From assembly GCA_965370435.1 (NCBI GenBank), contig CBDUUP010000043.1, forward strand, positions 1 to 17,601: a stretch of 17,601 nucleotides of DNA, given 5' to 3'. Each line of letters begins with the position of its first letter. The stretch's first letter is position 1. Shown here in pieces: positions 1 through 6,943 of this stretch. The translations under genes and the position numbers were made by a program. Source of the DNA: CBDUUP01 sp965370435 (GTDB lineage Bacteria; Chloroflexota; Anaerolineae; Anaerolineales; UBA11579). The notes below the pieces were generated by a model, which was given only the letters and a program-made list of their open reading frames with translations, was not told the origin of the DNA and made no database searches.

Positions 1-25
1 ATTTGAGGCATTCCTTAGTTCAACT

Positions 26-56
26 CGGCTTTTTTTGGATTTATCCACCAAAGCCG
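26..56. terminator. Possible imperfect hairpin upstream of the IorA-like gene
   Basis: The arms 26-40 and 43-56 can pair as CGGCTTT...GGAT against ATCC...AAAGCCG, with one unpaired base and mismatches in the middle. A T-rich stretch follows at 70-83. It could end transcription of a gene lying to the left of the window, but no such gene is visible here and no tight T-tract abuts the stem. The call is weak. Confidence 0.3.
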
Positions 57-121
57 ATCAAATATATAGATTTAAATTTTTTCTTTGTGACTTGGTGGTA
101 AATTGATAGTGGAGAGTATCT

Positions 122-1786
122 ATGCCTGAACATATCTCCGGCGCGGAGGCCCTGGCCCGAGGCGCCCTTGAGAGCGGCGTTGCGCTGGTGGCGAGTTATC
201 CTGGCGCGCCGGTGACCGCGGTGGTGAATCGTATCCTGGCGGTCACCGCCTCCGGCGAGGTCCGCGTGGAGTGGGCCAGCAACGAGAAGGCAGCGGCGGA
301 GATGGCTTTCGGGGCTTCCCTGGGCGGGAGCCGGGCCTTGCTGTGCGTCAAAAGCGTGGGCCTCAACATCGCCCTCGACCCGCTGATGGTCTTCAATCTC
401 TCCGGCTGCAACGCGGGGATGGTCGTCCTGGTGGGGGATGACCCTGGCAGTTGGGGGTCCCAGAACGAGCAGGACAGCCGGGCGGTGATACAGGCGACTG
501 AACTCCCCATGCTGGAACCCGCCACCGTCCCTGATGCGCAGGCCGCCATGCGGGAAGCCTTCCAATTGTCGGAAGAAGCGGGGCTGCCAGTTTTCGTCCG
601 CATCACCCGGGCCTTGATCCTGGCGGAAGGGCCTGCGCTGGCGGAAGCCGCCCTCCCAACTGAGCCGCCCTCTGGATTTTTGCGGGAGTTCATGCGCTGG
701 GTGGTTTTGCCGGTCAACGTTGTGGATTATCACCGCCGCCTACACCAACGCCTGGAGATGGTCAAGACTAGTTTCGAAGACTCGCCTCTCAACGGAGTGG
801 AGGGGGACGGCTTTCAGGGGGTCATCGCGGCCGGATTCGTTTACCAGAAGTTGATGGACACGCTGGGAGGAACAGTCCCGCCCGAGTTGCGGATATTACG
901 GCTGGGCACTTTCTCGCCGTTCCCTTCCGGTCGCGTTACCGCCTTTTTGCAAACTGTGGAGTCGGCTCTGGTTCTAGAAGAGACTGCTCCCCTAGTGGAA
1001 AGAGCGGTGCGCGCCGCCGCGCAAGAGGCCAAACTGACATTGCCTATCTACGGGCGGGACACCGGCCACCTGACCTCAGCCGGTGAACTGTTCGCCCCTC
1101 ATCTCGCCGCGGCTCTGAACCGCTTCTCTCCGACGCTGACCCTCTCCGAAGAAGGGGAGACCGAACGCCCCAGGCCCAGCCGGACCCCGCTCAACCCGGA
1201 ATGCCCTTACCTCCCCATCTTCGACGCTCTCCTGGAGGTCATCACCCAAATGGGAGACCGGGAGGACTTCGTCATCGTGGGGGACCCGGGCTGTATGGTG
1301 CGGGCCCAGGAATCGCACCAATTGATGGATGTCAAAGGCAGCCTCGGCTCCAGCATCGGGATGGCAGCCGGGATCGCCCTGAGCTTGTCGAAGGGAGCTT
1401 TGTCGAAGGGAGCGTCGAAGAGTCAACCCAAGAAGCGCGTCATCGCCCTGTCCGGTGATTCGGGCTTCTTGCACTCCAACTACGCCGGTTTGATGGATGC
1501 GGTCCAGATGGAGGCCCAGTTGTTGGTGTTGGTTCTTGATAACGGGACTACCGCGCTCTCCGGCGGGCAGCCTCACCCGGCCAGCGCGGTGAACGCCCGA
1601 GGGATCTCTACCCCACCCGTGGACCTGGCCGCGCTGGCCCGCACGACAGGCGCGGGGCTGGCGTTGACCGTGGAAGTCGCGCGCCTGGAATACCTCCGCA
1701 ACGCGATTGAAGAGGGGATGAAGTTTGAGGGGACAGCCGTCGTCATCGCGCGGGGGTTGTGTCCCCCGTGTCCGACGTTGAAGTGA
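122..1786 (+). CDS. iorA: IorA-like TPP-dependent indolepyruvate:ferredoxin oxidoreductase alpha subunit, short form
   Basis: Family knowledge: IorA binds thiamine pyrophosphate and, with IorB, oxidatively decarboxylates aryl-2-oxoacids such as indolepyruvate to acyl-CoA, passing electrons to ferredoxin in the cytosol. Seen here: an N-terminal pyrimidine-binding domain (SYPGAPVT near residue 25, EWASNEKAAAEMAFGAS near 50-66) and a C-terminal TPP-binding domain with GDPGC, GDSGF at 445-449 and LDNGTTALSGGQPHP. At 554 residues it stops just after the TPP domain, so the C-terminal 4Fe-4S ferredoxin domain found in typical IorA (over 600 residues) is absent; only CPPCPTLK remains. No IorB follows. 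Residues about 420-436 are a low-complexity LSLSKGALSKG insertion encoded by a dispersed repeat (1378-1422). The start is supported by GGAG at 111-114, seven bases before ATG. Substrate specificity is inferred, and another 2-oxoacid is possible. Confidence 0.82.
   Translation: MPEHISGAEALARGALESGVALVASYPGAPVTAVVNRILAVTASGEVRVEWASNEKAAAEMAFGASLGGSRALLCVKSVGLNIALDPLMVFNLSGCNAGMVVLVGDDPGSWGSQNEQDSRAVIQATELPMLEPATVPDAQAAMREAFQLSEEAGLPVFVRITRALILAEGPALAEAALPTEPPSGFLREFMRWVVLPVNVVDYHRRLHQRLEMVKTSFEDSPLNGVEGDGFQGVIAAGFVYQKLMDTLGGTVPPELRILRLGTFSPFPSGRVTAFLQTVESALVLEETAPLVERAVRAAAQEAKLTLPIYGRDTGHLTSAGELFAPHLAAALNRFSPTLTLSEEGETERPRPSRTPLNPECPYLPIFDALLEVITQMGDREDFVIVGDPGCMVRAQESHQLMDVKGSLGSSIGMAAGIALSLSKGALSKGASKSQPKKRVIALSGDSGFLHSNYAGLMDAVQMEAQLLVLVLDNGTTALSGGQPHPASAVNARGISTPPVDLAALARTTGAGLALTVEVARLEYLRNAIEEGMKFEGTAVVIARGLCPPCPTLK
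1378..1422 (+). repeat. CCTGAGCTTGTCGAAGG-type dispersed repeat inside the iorA coding sequence
   Basis: One exact CCTGAGCTTGTCGAAGG (1378-1394) is followed by a variant GAGCTTTGTCGAAGG (1395-1409) and a partial GAGCGTCGAAGAG (1410-1422). A diverged copy lies in non-coding DNA at 16550-16565 (CCTGAGTCTGTCGAAGG). The repeat keeps frame in iorA and encodes two LSKGA units in the segment between an alpha-helix (GMAAGIALS) and the beta-strand leading to the TPP motif, probably a surface loop. Confidence 0.75.
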
Positions 1787-2182
1787 CTACATCTTTTCTA
1801 ACCATCGTATCTAGTTTTGAAAGTTTGTATCTCCAGGGGCGATAACGTATGGAACTTCACTGGTTCTGGCGGCTAGACATCGCCACCGGGGATATTACCG
1901 AGGCAGGGGGAGAGTGAAGAGGTAAACAAGGAAACACGTATACAAGTAAACAAGGATGTAAAAGCCCTGCTGCTTTGTCATTCGATGGAATCAAAACACC
2001 TTGAATTGGGACAAGGTGTTATTGTTGTATTAAGAGCAAGAGATTCTGGATGTATCTTTCAACGCATTCGCGGACTCATATCTACTGGCTTGGATCGAGG
2101 CGTGGGGGAATGGAATCCTTTCGCGTCTATTGAAAAGATCAAAATGATTGAATTTTCCGGTTGGGGAATAAGTTGCAATACC
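1787..2182. other. Intergenic stretch between iorA and the HEPN gene
   Basis: GC content falls sharply after iorA. The stretch holds a 23-codon open frame (1849-1917, starting MELHWFWRLD) that could be a gene remnant, the 8-bp-period array at 1920-1959, and a doubtful 79-codon frame from 1985. No recognisable IorB, RNA gene or mobile-element end was seen. Confidence 0.5.
1920..1959. repeat. 8-bp-period degenerate tandem array, core RRGTAAAC
   Basis: Five consecutive 8-bp units begin at 1920, 1928, 1936, 1944 and 1952: AGGTAAAC, AAGGAAAC, ACGTATAC, AAGTAAAC, AAGGATGT. Phase is perfect while the middle bases vary. It lies between iorA and the HEPN gene, outside any convincing reading frame. 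Confidence 0.65.
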
Positions 2183-2224
2183 TTGATTAGCTTCCTTAGC
2201 TATTGTAGAATAAGATATGAGTAG
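1985..2224 (+). CDS. Doubtful small ORF, unknown product
   Basis: A 79-codon ATG-started frame in AT-rich DNA upstream of the HEPN gene. The product (MESKHLELGQGVIVVLRARD at its start) shows no motif, signal peptide or membrane segment that I recognise. No good Shine-Dalgarno sequence precedes it, and its 3' end overlaps the best candidate promoter for the HEPN gene (2183-2211). It may be a chance frame or the remnant of a gene brought in with the AT-rich segment. Confidence 0.2.
   Translation: MESKHLELGQGVIVVLRARDSGCIFQRIRGLISTGLDRGVGEWNPFASIEKIKMIEFSGWGISCNTLISFLSYCRIRYE
2183..2211 (+). promoter_or_regulatory. Candidate sigma-70-type promoter for the HEPN gene
   Basis: TTGATT at 2183-2188, a 17-bp spacer, and TAGAAT at 2206-2211. 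This would start a transcript near 2218, about 50 bases before the ATG at 2270. The DNA is AT-rich, so a chance match is possible. Confidence 0.45.
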
Positions 2225-2269
2225 ACTGGGAAAATCTTGGGATAACTATAGTTGAAAGGATGTGCTGAT

Positions 2270-3577
2270 ATGGTAAAACAATCTAATAAAGTGAAATATA
2301 TTTGGTGGAAAGACCGAGATGAAAAAACTGTTTCGCGAACCTTAGAGCGTCTAATGAAACTCATAACTATTGAGAACGGGAAACCAAACGCTCGATCTGA
2401 TTTTGAACTGGACGCGAATATCGCAATATTAGCTTCCTTAATTGAATTTTCAGACATCGAAAGTGAAAAAACAAAGCGACATTTATTACAACGCACCCTT
2501 TTTCACCTTCGTACATTGAAACGCAGAAATTTAACCGGATTTCGTCTAACTTTAGATCGAGAAGCGAAAAAAAACCTAGAGCGTCAAGTTCCCGATTGGA
2601 TTTTCGTCTTTCCAATAAACATTGACCGAAGGAGTCTGAATAAAAGGAGATTGTTTAGAATTGGTGATATTTGTTTTAGAATTCGGAAATGGTCTGATCT
2701 GCGAAAGAAATTAGCCATTGACGCTTGGGAAAGTCAAGCAAAATTCTTACATCCGAGCGATGTTCCTGTGTGGCAAGATTTTTTTATACCCCTTGAAGTT
2801 GAGGTAGCTGGATTTGATTACAATGAATCATTTAGAATTGTTGAGAAAGCTTTTACACTATTAAGGGTAGCATTCAACTGGTATCCTAGCTCATTTAAAA
2901 AAGTAAGCCGATTTGGTGGGGGTAGATCAACTCCGCTTGTTCCTATTCCACCTCCACCGACATATGGAATATATAATAGCAATGGTGATTGGGTTGGAAT
3001 CTATACTGAAGAATTTCCTGCTGAAAAGTATAAAAGTGTGGCGTTGGATGACGATCACATTGCTAGCACTAACTGGTTTATGAAATATTTTGGTGACAGG
3101 GATGAATCCAAACCATGGGCAACAAAAAATTTGATTGTTAATGCTTTCTTAGCATACGGTCAATCACTTGATTCAACGAATTGGAGAACTGTATTTCTAG
3201 GCTTGTGGCAAGTTCTTGAACTTATCACAAATGATCCATCCAATAGGAGTAAAGGTGTCAGTATGTTTGAAGTTTGCAGTAGAGTACGAACTTTGCTCAA
3301 GAGGGATAATTTATTTTTAGATGATCTACTGAATATGGTGTATAGGCAGAGGAATCACCTTGTTCACGAGGGAAAGTTTTCTGATACTGGTTTAGATGAT
3401 GTGCAGTACTTGAAAATTATTGTTGAGAATGCACTGAAGGCCTTGATCTCTTTAGAAAAAAACTGTCCAACGTGGAGAAGCCTAGTCATGTATTACAAGA
3501 ATGCTCCAGCAATCTTGAGAGATGTGAAAGAACGAAAGCGCATTCTTGGTGTTATTGAACGACGTTTATTGAAATGA
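2270..3577 (+). CDS. HEPN-domain protein (Apea-like), possible RNA-targeting defence protein
   Basis: A 435-residue protein with no signal peptide or membrane segment. Near the C-terminus it carries RNHLVHEG, with R361 and H366 forming the R-x4-H motif of HEPN domains, Asn directly after the Arg as is typical, and a following helix (YLKIIVENALKALISLEK). The preceding helical stretch (WRTVFLGLWQVLELIT) fits an Apea-like HEPN fold. The N-terminal 300 residues are basic and unrecognised, with a Pro-rich PIPPPPT turn near residue 235. Family knowledge: HEPN proteins with this motif are often RNases in toxin-antitoxin, abortive-infection or anti-phage systems. That role is inferred here; no partner nucleotidyltransferase or antitoxin gene is seen. 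ATG 2270 is preferred over TTG 2252 because AAAGGA (2255-2260) sits nine bases upstream. The gene is far more AT-rich than its neighbours, suggesting horizontal transfer. Confidence 0.68.
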   Translation: MVKQSNKVKYIWWKDRDEKTVSRTLERLMKLITIENGKPNARSDFELDANIAILASLIEFSDIESEKTKRHLLQRTLFHLRTLKRRNLTGFRLTLDREAKKNLERQVPDWIFVFPINIDRRSLNKRRLFRIGDICFRIRKWSDLRKKLAIDAWESQAKFLHPSDVPVWQDFFIPLEVEVAGFDYNESFRIVEKAFTLLRVAFNWYPSSFKKVSRFGGGRSTPLVPIPPPPTYGIYNSNGDWVGIYTEEFPAEKYKSVALDDDHIASTNWFMKYFGDRDESKPWATKNLIVNAFLAYGQSLDSTNWRTVFLGLWQVLELITNDPSNRSKGVSMFEVCSRVRTLLKRDNLFLDDLLNMVYRQRNHLVHEGKFSDTGLDDVQYLKIIVENALKALISLEKNCPTWRSLVMYYKNAPAILRDVKERKRILGVIERRLLK

Positions 3578-3656
3578 AACAGGGATAGTCGGAGAGTATT
3601 CTCTTTCTATAACAAACCTCACTCGCCTTCCTATAAACCTTATTGGGCGATACCCT

Positions 3657-3690
3657 TTCGCGTTTTTCGCGCAATTTCGCGCCCTTCGCG
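3657..3690. repeat. TTCGCG array, 9-10 bp period
   Basis: TTCGCG recurs at 3657, 3666, 3676 and 3685, separated by variable 3-4 bp. It sits in the gap between the HEPN gene and the enoyl-CoA hydratase, just beyond the stop codon of the latter (minus strand), where it could also form small GCGC hairpins. Confidence 0.65.
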
Positions 3691-3705
3691 GTCCAAACGC
3701 CGCGA

Positions 3706-4491
3706 CTACTCCACCGCCTTCACGTAATCCGCATCCCGCTTTTGAAGGAAGGCTGTCACGCCCTCCCGATGTTCGGGGTTGGCCTGGGCGATCTCCTGGA
3801 TGTGGGCTTCGTAGTCCAGCGCCGCTTCCAGGTTGGGCAGGACGACCTTATTGAAAATGCGCTTGGCCAGGCCCATGGTGTTGACCGGGCCTTCCGCCAG
3901 TTGAGCGGCCCAGGCAGCCGATTCATCGGCCAGCCAATCCCCGGGAGCCAGGCGGTTGACCAATCCCCAGGCCAGGGCGGTCTGAGCGTCAATGGGCTGG
4001 TTGAAGAAGGTGGCTTCGGAGGCCCGCGCCAATCCGATGAGGTGGGGCAGCATCAGCGAGACGGCCGAGTCGGGGGCCAGGCCGATGCCCAGGAAACCGA
4101 CAATGAAGCGAGCGTCCTCGGCGGCGATGCGCAGGTCGCAGGCTAATGCCACGCCCAACCCCGCTCCCACCGCCGCGCCGTTGATGGCTCCAATGATGGG
4201 CTTTTCCATCCGGCGCATCCCCAGGACCAGGCGATTATAAGTCTCCAGCAAGTGCTGGCGGATGGAGCCGCTGCCGGCTACGTCAATCTCGGTCAAGTCC
4301 TGTCCGGCGCTGAAGAACCGTCCGCTGCCGGTGAGCAGGACCACCCGCACCTGGGCGTCCCGGGCCGCTTCCTTGAAGGTTTTCTGGGCGGCCTTCACCA
4401 TCTCGGTGTTGAAGGCGTTGGCCTTGTCGGGCCGGTTGAGAGTGACGGTCAACACGCCGTCTTTCAGTTCGGTCAATATGGAATCGGACAT
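3706..4491 (-). CDS. Enoyl-CoA hydratase/isomerase (crotonase superfamily, PaaG-like)
   Basis: A 261-residue protein, the normal crotonase length. Seen: the N-terminal LNRPDKANAFNTEM segment, the oxyanion-hole region SAGQDL (61-66), the second oxyanion loop NGAAVGAGLGVALACDLRIA (104-123), and GLAPDSAVSLMLP with Asp141 at a usual catalytic position. The C-terminal EHREGVTAFLQKRDADY matches the family's closing helix. The AGQDL and PDSA motifs resemble PaaG, the 1,2-epoxyphenylacetyl-CoA isomerase of phenylacetate degradation. No other paa gene is present in the window, so the substrate is undecided and general acyl-CoA hydratase or isomerase activity is possible. GAGG eight bases before the ATG supports the start. 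Cytosolic; apparently transcribed alone, since the small gene upstream has its own terminator. Confidence 0.88.
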   Translation of the reverse strand: MSDSILTELKDGVLTVTLNRPDKANAFNTEMVKAAQKTFKEAARDAQVRVVLLTGSGRFFSAGQDLTEIDVAGSGSIRQHLLETYNRLVLGMRRMEKPIIGAINGAAVGAGLGVALACDLRIAAEDARFIVGFLGIGLAPDSAVSLMLPHLIGLARASEATFFNQPIDAQTALAWGLVNRLAPGDWLADESAAWAAQLAEGPVNTMGLAKRIFNKVVLPNLEAALDYEAHIQEIAQANPEHREGVTAFLQKRDADYVKAVE

Positions 4492-4563
4492 CGTTTCTAC
4501 CTCGGTGTGAGAAATTAGTTGAACTGGATTCTGGTTGAACTATAGCACAGAACTACGCCACTG

Positions 4564-4596
4564 AAAAGAAAAACCCGCGGCGCAAACCGCGGGTTT
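4564..4596 (-). terminator. Rho-independent terminator of the small acidic protein gene
   Basis: Perfect 10-bp stem AAACCCGCGG (4571-4580) and CCGCGGGTTT (4587-4596) with a 6-base loop. Read on the minus strand it is followed by TTTTTCTTTT (4575-4564), the classic T-tract. It lies 27 bp past the stop codon of the gene at 4623-4994. Confidence 0.88.
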
Positions 4597-4622
4597 CATA
4601 ATATTAGTCAATTACTTTCGTC

Positions 4623-4994
4623 CTAGAGATCAAAGTCCGGGAAGTCGAGATCATCTTCGTCCCCATAGTCTAACTCCAGGGTAATGTCACCGTTGGGCAG
4701 GCGCACCCAGAGCAGCAGCACGTCGCCGTCTTTGGTGTCAATCGCCCGGGAAGCCAGAATGGGCACTTCCTGGGTGAGGCCCTCTAGGGTGCGGTATTCC
4801 AAGAGGATGGGTTCTTTATTTTCCCAGGCCTCGTGGCAGCGGTCCACCATCTTGGGGCCGTCAAAAGTGCGCAGACGGGTGATGGCGACGTCGCCCAGGT
4901 TGGGACTTTCGGCCAGACCCACGGCCCAGTCGTCATAGACCATTTCAAAGATCGGGGGCGGGCCTTCAATTATCGTGATCTTGTAATCGTTCAT
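4623..4994 (-). CDS. Small acidic protein of unknown function
   Basis: A 123-residue protein I do not recognise. It has a mixed alpha/beta look (IFEMVYDDWAVGLAES, then VPILASRAIDTKDGDVLLLW) and ends in a very acidic tail of alternating Asp, Glu and aromatic residues (about 108-123). There is no signal peptide, no membrane segment and no Cys pair. Codon composition matches the GC-rich neighbours and a strong terminator follows, so it is very probably a real cytosolic gene. The ATG is not preceded by a strong Shine-Dalgarno sequence; GAAAGG lies about 17 bases upstream. It is divergent in content from the thioesterase upstream and the crotonase downstream, and nothing ties it to their pathways beyond position. 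Confidence 0.72.
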   Translation of the reverse strand: MNDYKITIIEGPPPIFEMVYDDWAVGLAESPNLGDVAITRLRTFDGPKMVDRCHEAWENKEPILLEYRTLEGLTQEVPILASRAIDTKDGDVLLLWVRLPNGDITLELDYGDEDDLDFPDFDL

Positions 4995-5095
4995 CGTATT
5001 ACCGTAATGTACCTTTCAATGCGCGAATCATACCATGAATTCACCCCCAAACAGAGGGTTTAGAGGTACTTCTAACATATTTCTTAGGTTTTGGC

Positions 5096-5542
5096 TTACG
5101 CATCGCTTTCCTCGGTTGAAGTCGAGTCCGGGCTGTTGAAAAGATGATGGGCTTCCACGAAGATGCCAGTGGCCTCCACGGCCACCCTTCCATCCGGGAG
5201 GACGATCTCGCTGCGGGTGTGAATGCGCCTTCCCTTTCGCTCGACCACCATTGCCCGAACCTTGATCTCGACCCCCAGCGGCACCGGCTTGCGGAAATTG
5301 ACGTTCAGATTGACAGCCGCGACCATGAGGCCCGAAGACCAGACCGCCGCGCCCATAGCTTCGTCCAAAATAGCCGCCGAAGCGCCTCCATGGGCCATGT
5401 TTGGAGGGCCTTGCTCGTGGAGGGTGAGGGTGGTCTCCCCGTGGATGACTTTCTCATCATCCAAGTAAAGCTGGAGGCCGAGGCCTTTGGGGTTTTCCGG
5501 GCCGCAGATGTAGCAGGGGCCATGTCCGGGTAGTGGTTTCAT
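5096..5542 (-). CDS. PaaI-family hotdog-fold thioesterase
   Basis: A 148-residue single hotdog domain. The N-terminus carries C10-YI-C13-GPENPKGLGL, common in this subgroup of PaaI-like thioesterases. The central helix motif H51-GGASAAILDEAMG64 holds the family's His-Gly-Gly and acidic (Asp60/Glu61) active-site positions. The later strands (NVNFRKPVPLGVEIKVRA) are typical of the fold. Family knowledge: these enzymes hydrolyse acyl-CoA thioesters in the cytosol; the substrate here is unknown, though a crotonase nearby is consistent with acyl-CoA metabolism. The frame stays open upstream to 5644, but the start at 5542 is preferred because GGAG lies five bases before it, family members begin here, and a TATAAT box at 5594-5599 would put the transcript start inside the longer frame. 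Confidence 0.85.
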   Translation of the reverse strand: MKPLPGHGPCYICGPENPKGLGLQLYLDDEKVIHGETTLTLHEQGPPNMAHGGASAAILDEAMGAAVWSSGLMVAAVNLNVNFRKPVPLGVEIKVRAMVVERKGRRIHTRSEIVLPDGRVAVEATGIFVEAHHLFNSPDSTSTEESDA

Positions 5543-5593
5543 AGAGTCTCCGAGGTTGTATTTGTTCAGGATGGTCGCTTCTTGAAAGGGGAT

Positions 5594-5599
5594 ATTATA
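5594..5599 (-). promoter_or_regulatory. Candidate -10 box for the thioesterase gene
   Basis: Read on the minus strand this is a perfect TATAAT, about 50 bases before the thioesterase ATG at 5542. No convincing -35 hexamer was found at the usual distance, so this is a partial promoter call. Confidence 0.45.
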
Positions 5600-5695
5600 C
5601 CCTTGAGTCGGAGTGGTTGGACTCATCAATATTGTTGCATCCACAATCTCTCAACTATTCCCTCCGTCGCTGCCCTCAACTGCATCCCTGACCAG

Positions 5696-5730
5696 TTGAC
5701 TTCCTCGCTAGAACGCAGTATCATCTCAAC
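5696..5730 (+). promoter_or_regulatory. Promoter of the short peptidase-leader copy, probably leaderless
   Basis: TTGACT at 5696-5701, a 17-bp spacer and TATCAT at 5719-5724. The -10 box ends six bases before the ATG at 5731, so the first transcribed base would fall at or next to the start codon. No Shine-Dalgarno sequence is present. The same hexamers and spacing occur before the full copy at 7983-8017, although the first half of the spacer differs. Confidence 0.72.
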
Positions 5731-6117
5731 ATGCCATCACGCCAGCGACTCATTCAACTAACCCGAAGGGTCCTCGTCTTCGCCTTCTACTTCCTTCTCC
5801 TGTCGAATGTATTGGCCCGCAGCACGGTGCCGCCCGGCGACCAACACGAGCGCATCCGGGCCTTCGCCCGGGACGTGGAGTTCAACTTCGTCACCTGGAC
5901 GCTGGATGCGGTGGGCCTCAAGTTCGGGCAGATCGCATTGGGGGTGGGCGAGTACATCCCCCAGGAAGGCCGCAGCCAGACGGTGTTGGACTACCTGGAC
6001 CTGATCCGCCGCATTGTGAGCCAGGAGATCGGCCTCCCCCTGTTGATCCCTGACGACGAGGACTACGCCGCTATGATTAAGAACGTGGTCCAATTGCGGG
6101 CTGCCGACGCCGGGTAA
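5731..6117 (+). pseudogene. Truncated duplicate of the HEWIH metallopeptidase (N-terminal 94 residues plus unrelated tail)
   Basis: The first roughly 94 codons match the gene at 8018-9304, including the membrane anchor (VLVFAFYFLLLSNVLA) and the conserved segment through VLDYLDLIR. A 170-nt block (5812-5981 against 8099-8268) is identical. After LIR the sequence diverges completely: 34 unrelated residues (ending VVQLRAADAG) and a stop. The catalytic HExxH region is therefore missing. The frame is intact and the promoter is conserved, so it may be expressed as a small single-pass membrane protein of 128 residues. Alternatives are a decayed gene copy, an internally deleted paralogue, or the junction of an insertion event. 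The MBL-fold gene starts 41 bases after its stop. Confidence 0.65.
5812..5981 (+). repeat. Direct repeat, identical 170-nt block, copy 1
   Basis: Identical base for base to 8099-8268. The wider similarity runs from the promoter (about 5692) to about 6012, with scattered differences on both sides of the identical core. Confidence 0.9.
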
Positions 6118-6158
6118 TTTTTTAGCATAATTGTCTCACTAACCCCCAGGAGACCGCC

Positions 6159-6839
6159 ATGACCATCTCCATCCACCCCCTCAAATTGGGAATAACCACC
6201 TGCTACCTCATCCAGGGGGAAAGCGCCATCCTGATTGATAGCAGCGACCCCTATCAGGTAAAACCCTTCCAGAAAGCGTTGGCCGGAATCCCGGTCAACC
6301 CAGGCGATATCAGTTTGATATTGCTGACCCACGGACACTTCGACCACACAGGCTCTGCCAGGGATATCCAGGCGCTCACCGGCGCAAAACTGGCCCTTCA
6401 CCGGGCGGACCAGGCGTTGGTAGAGAGCGCCAAAATGGTGTTCCCCAAGGCGGTGACCACCTGGGGCGCGATCATGGGCATCCTGTTCAGGCCTATCCTT
6501 CCAGTCTTGTTTCGTTATTCCCCCACACCAATTGACCTGGTCATCGGGGATGAGGGGCTGCCGTTGGGCGACTACGGAATCCCGGGACGAGTGATCCACA
6601 CCCCCGGCCACACGGACGGTTCGATGAGCGTGCTGCTGGATACCGGCGAAGCCTTTGTGGGGTGCATGGCGCACAATGGTTTCCCCTTCCGGCTCAGCCC
6701 CGGACTCCCCATCCTCGCCGACGACATCGAGACTCTGAAAAAGAGCTGGAACATGCTCTTAGACCTGAACGTACATACCATCTACCCCGCCCACGGAAAA
6801 CCATTCCCTGCTGAGGTCATGCGGATCGCTTTGGCATAA
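6159..6839 (+). CDS. Metallo-beta-lactamase-fold hydrolase with Asp-to-Cys change at a metal-ligand position
   Basis: A 226-residue single MBL-fold domain. Seen: THGHFDH at 57-63 (His58, His60, Asp62, His63), HTPGH at 147-151, and PAHGKPF near 210-216. In most family members the strand before the fourth motif ends in Gly-Asp, whose Asp bridges the metals; here it reads VGCMAHN, with Cys169 in that place. Family knowledge: such proteins include glyoxalase II-like and other thioester or phosphodiester hydrolases, so the substrate cannot be told. A loop at 100-125 is longer and hydrophobic (WGAIMGILFRPILPVLF) and may be a lid or membrane-contact helix. AGGAG at 6147-6151, seven bases before the ATG, fixes the start. 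The gene lies inside the direct duplication and follows the truncated peptidase copy closely, possibly co-transcribed with it. Confidence 0.85.
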   Translation: MTISIHPLKLGITTCYLIQGESAILIDSSDPYQVKPFQKALAGIPVNPGDISLILLTHGHFDHTGSARDIQALTGAKLALHRADQALVESAKMVFPKAVTTWGAIMGILFRPILPVLFRYSPTPIDLVIGDEGLPLGDYGIPGRVIHTPGHTDGSMSVLLDTGEAFVGCMAHNGFPFRLSPGLPILADDIETLKKSWNMLLDLNVHTIYPAHGKPFPAEVMRIALA

Positions 6840-6943
6840 ATAGCTGACGAATTCGGCGAATGTCTTCCCCATTGCTCATGCGTAAACCAGATGTAGTTCC
6901 CAACCGGGATACTTTTACTTTGATTTGTATGTGATTGGATTCG

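Noticed and set aside
41..733. Long open frames on the minus strand opposite iorA
   Set aside because: They lie antisense to a well-supported gene in GC-rich DNA, where such shadow frames are expected, and their products are low-complexity His/Arg/Gly-rich with no motif.
1849..1917. 23-codon frame starting MELHWFWRLD after iorA
   Set aside because: Too short to support as a gene, and not similar to the start of IorB; it may be a remnant.
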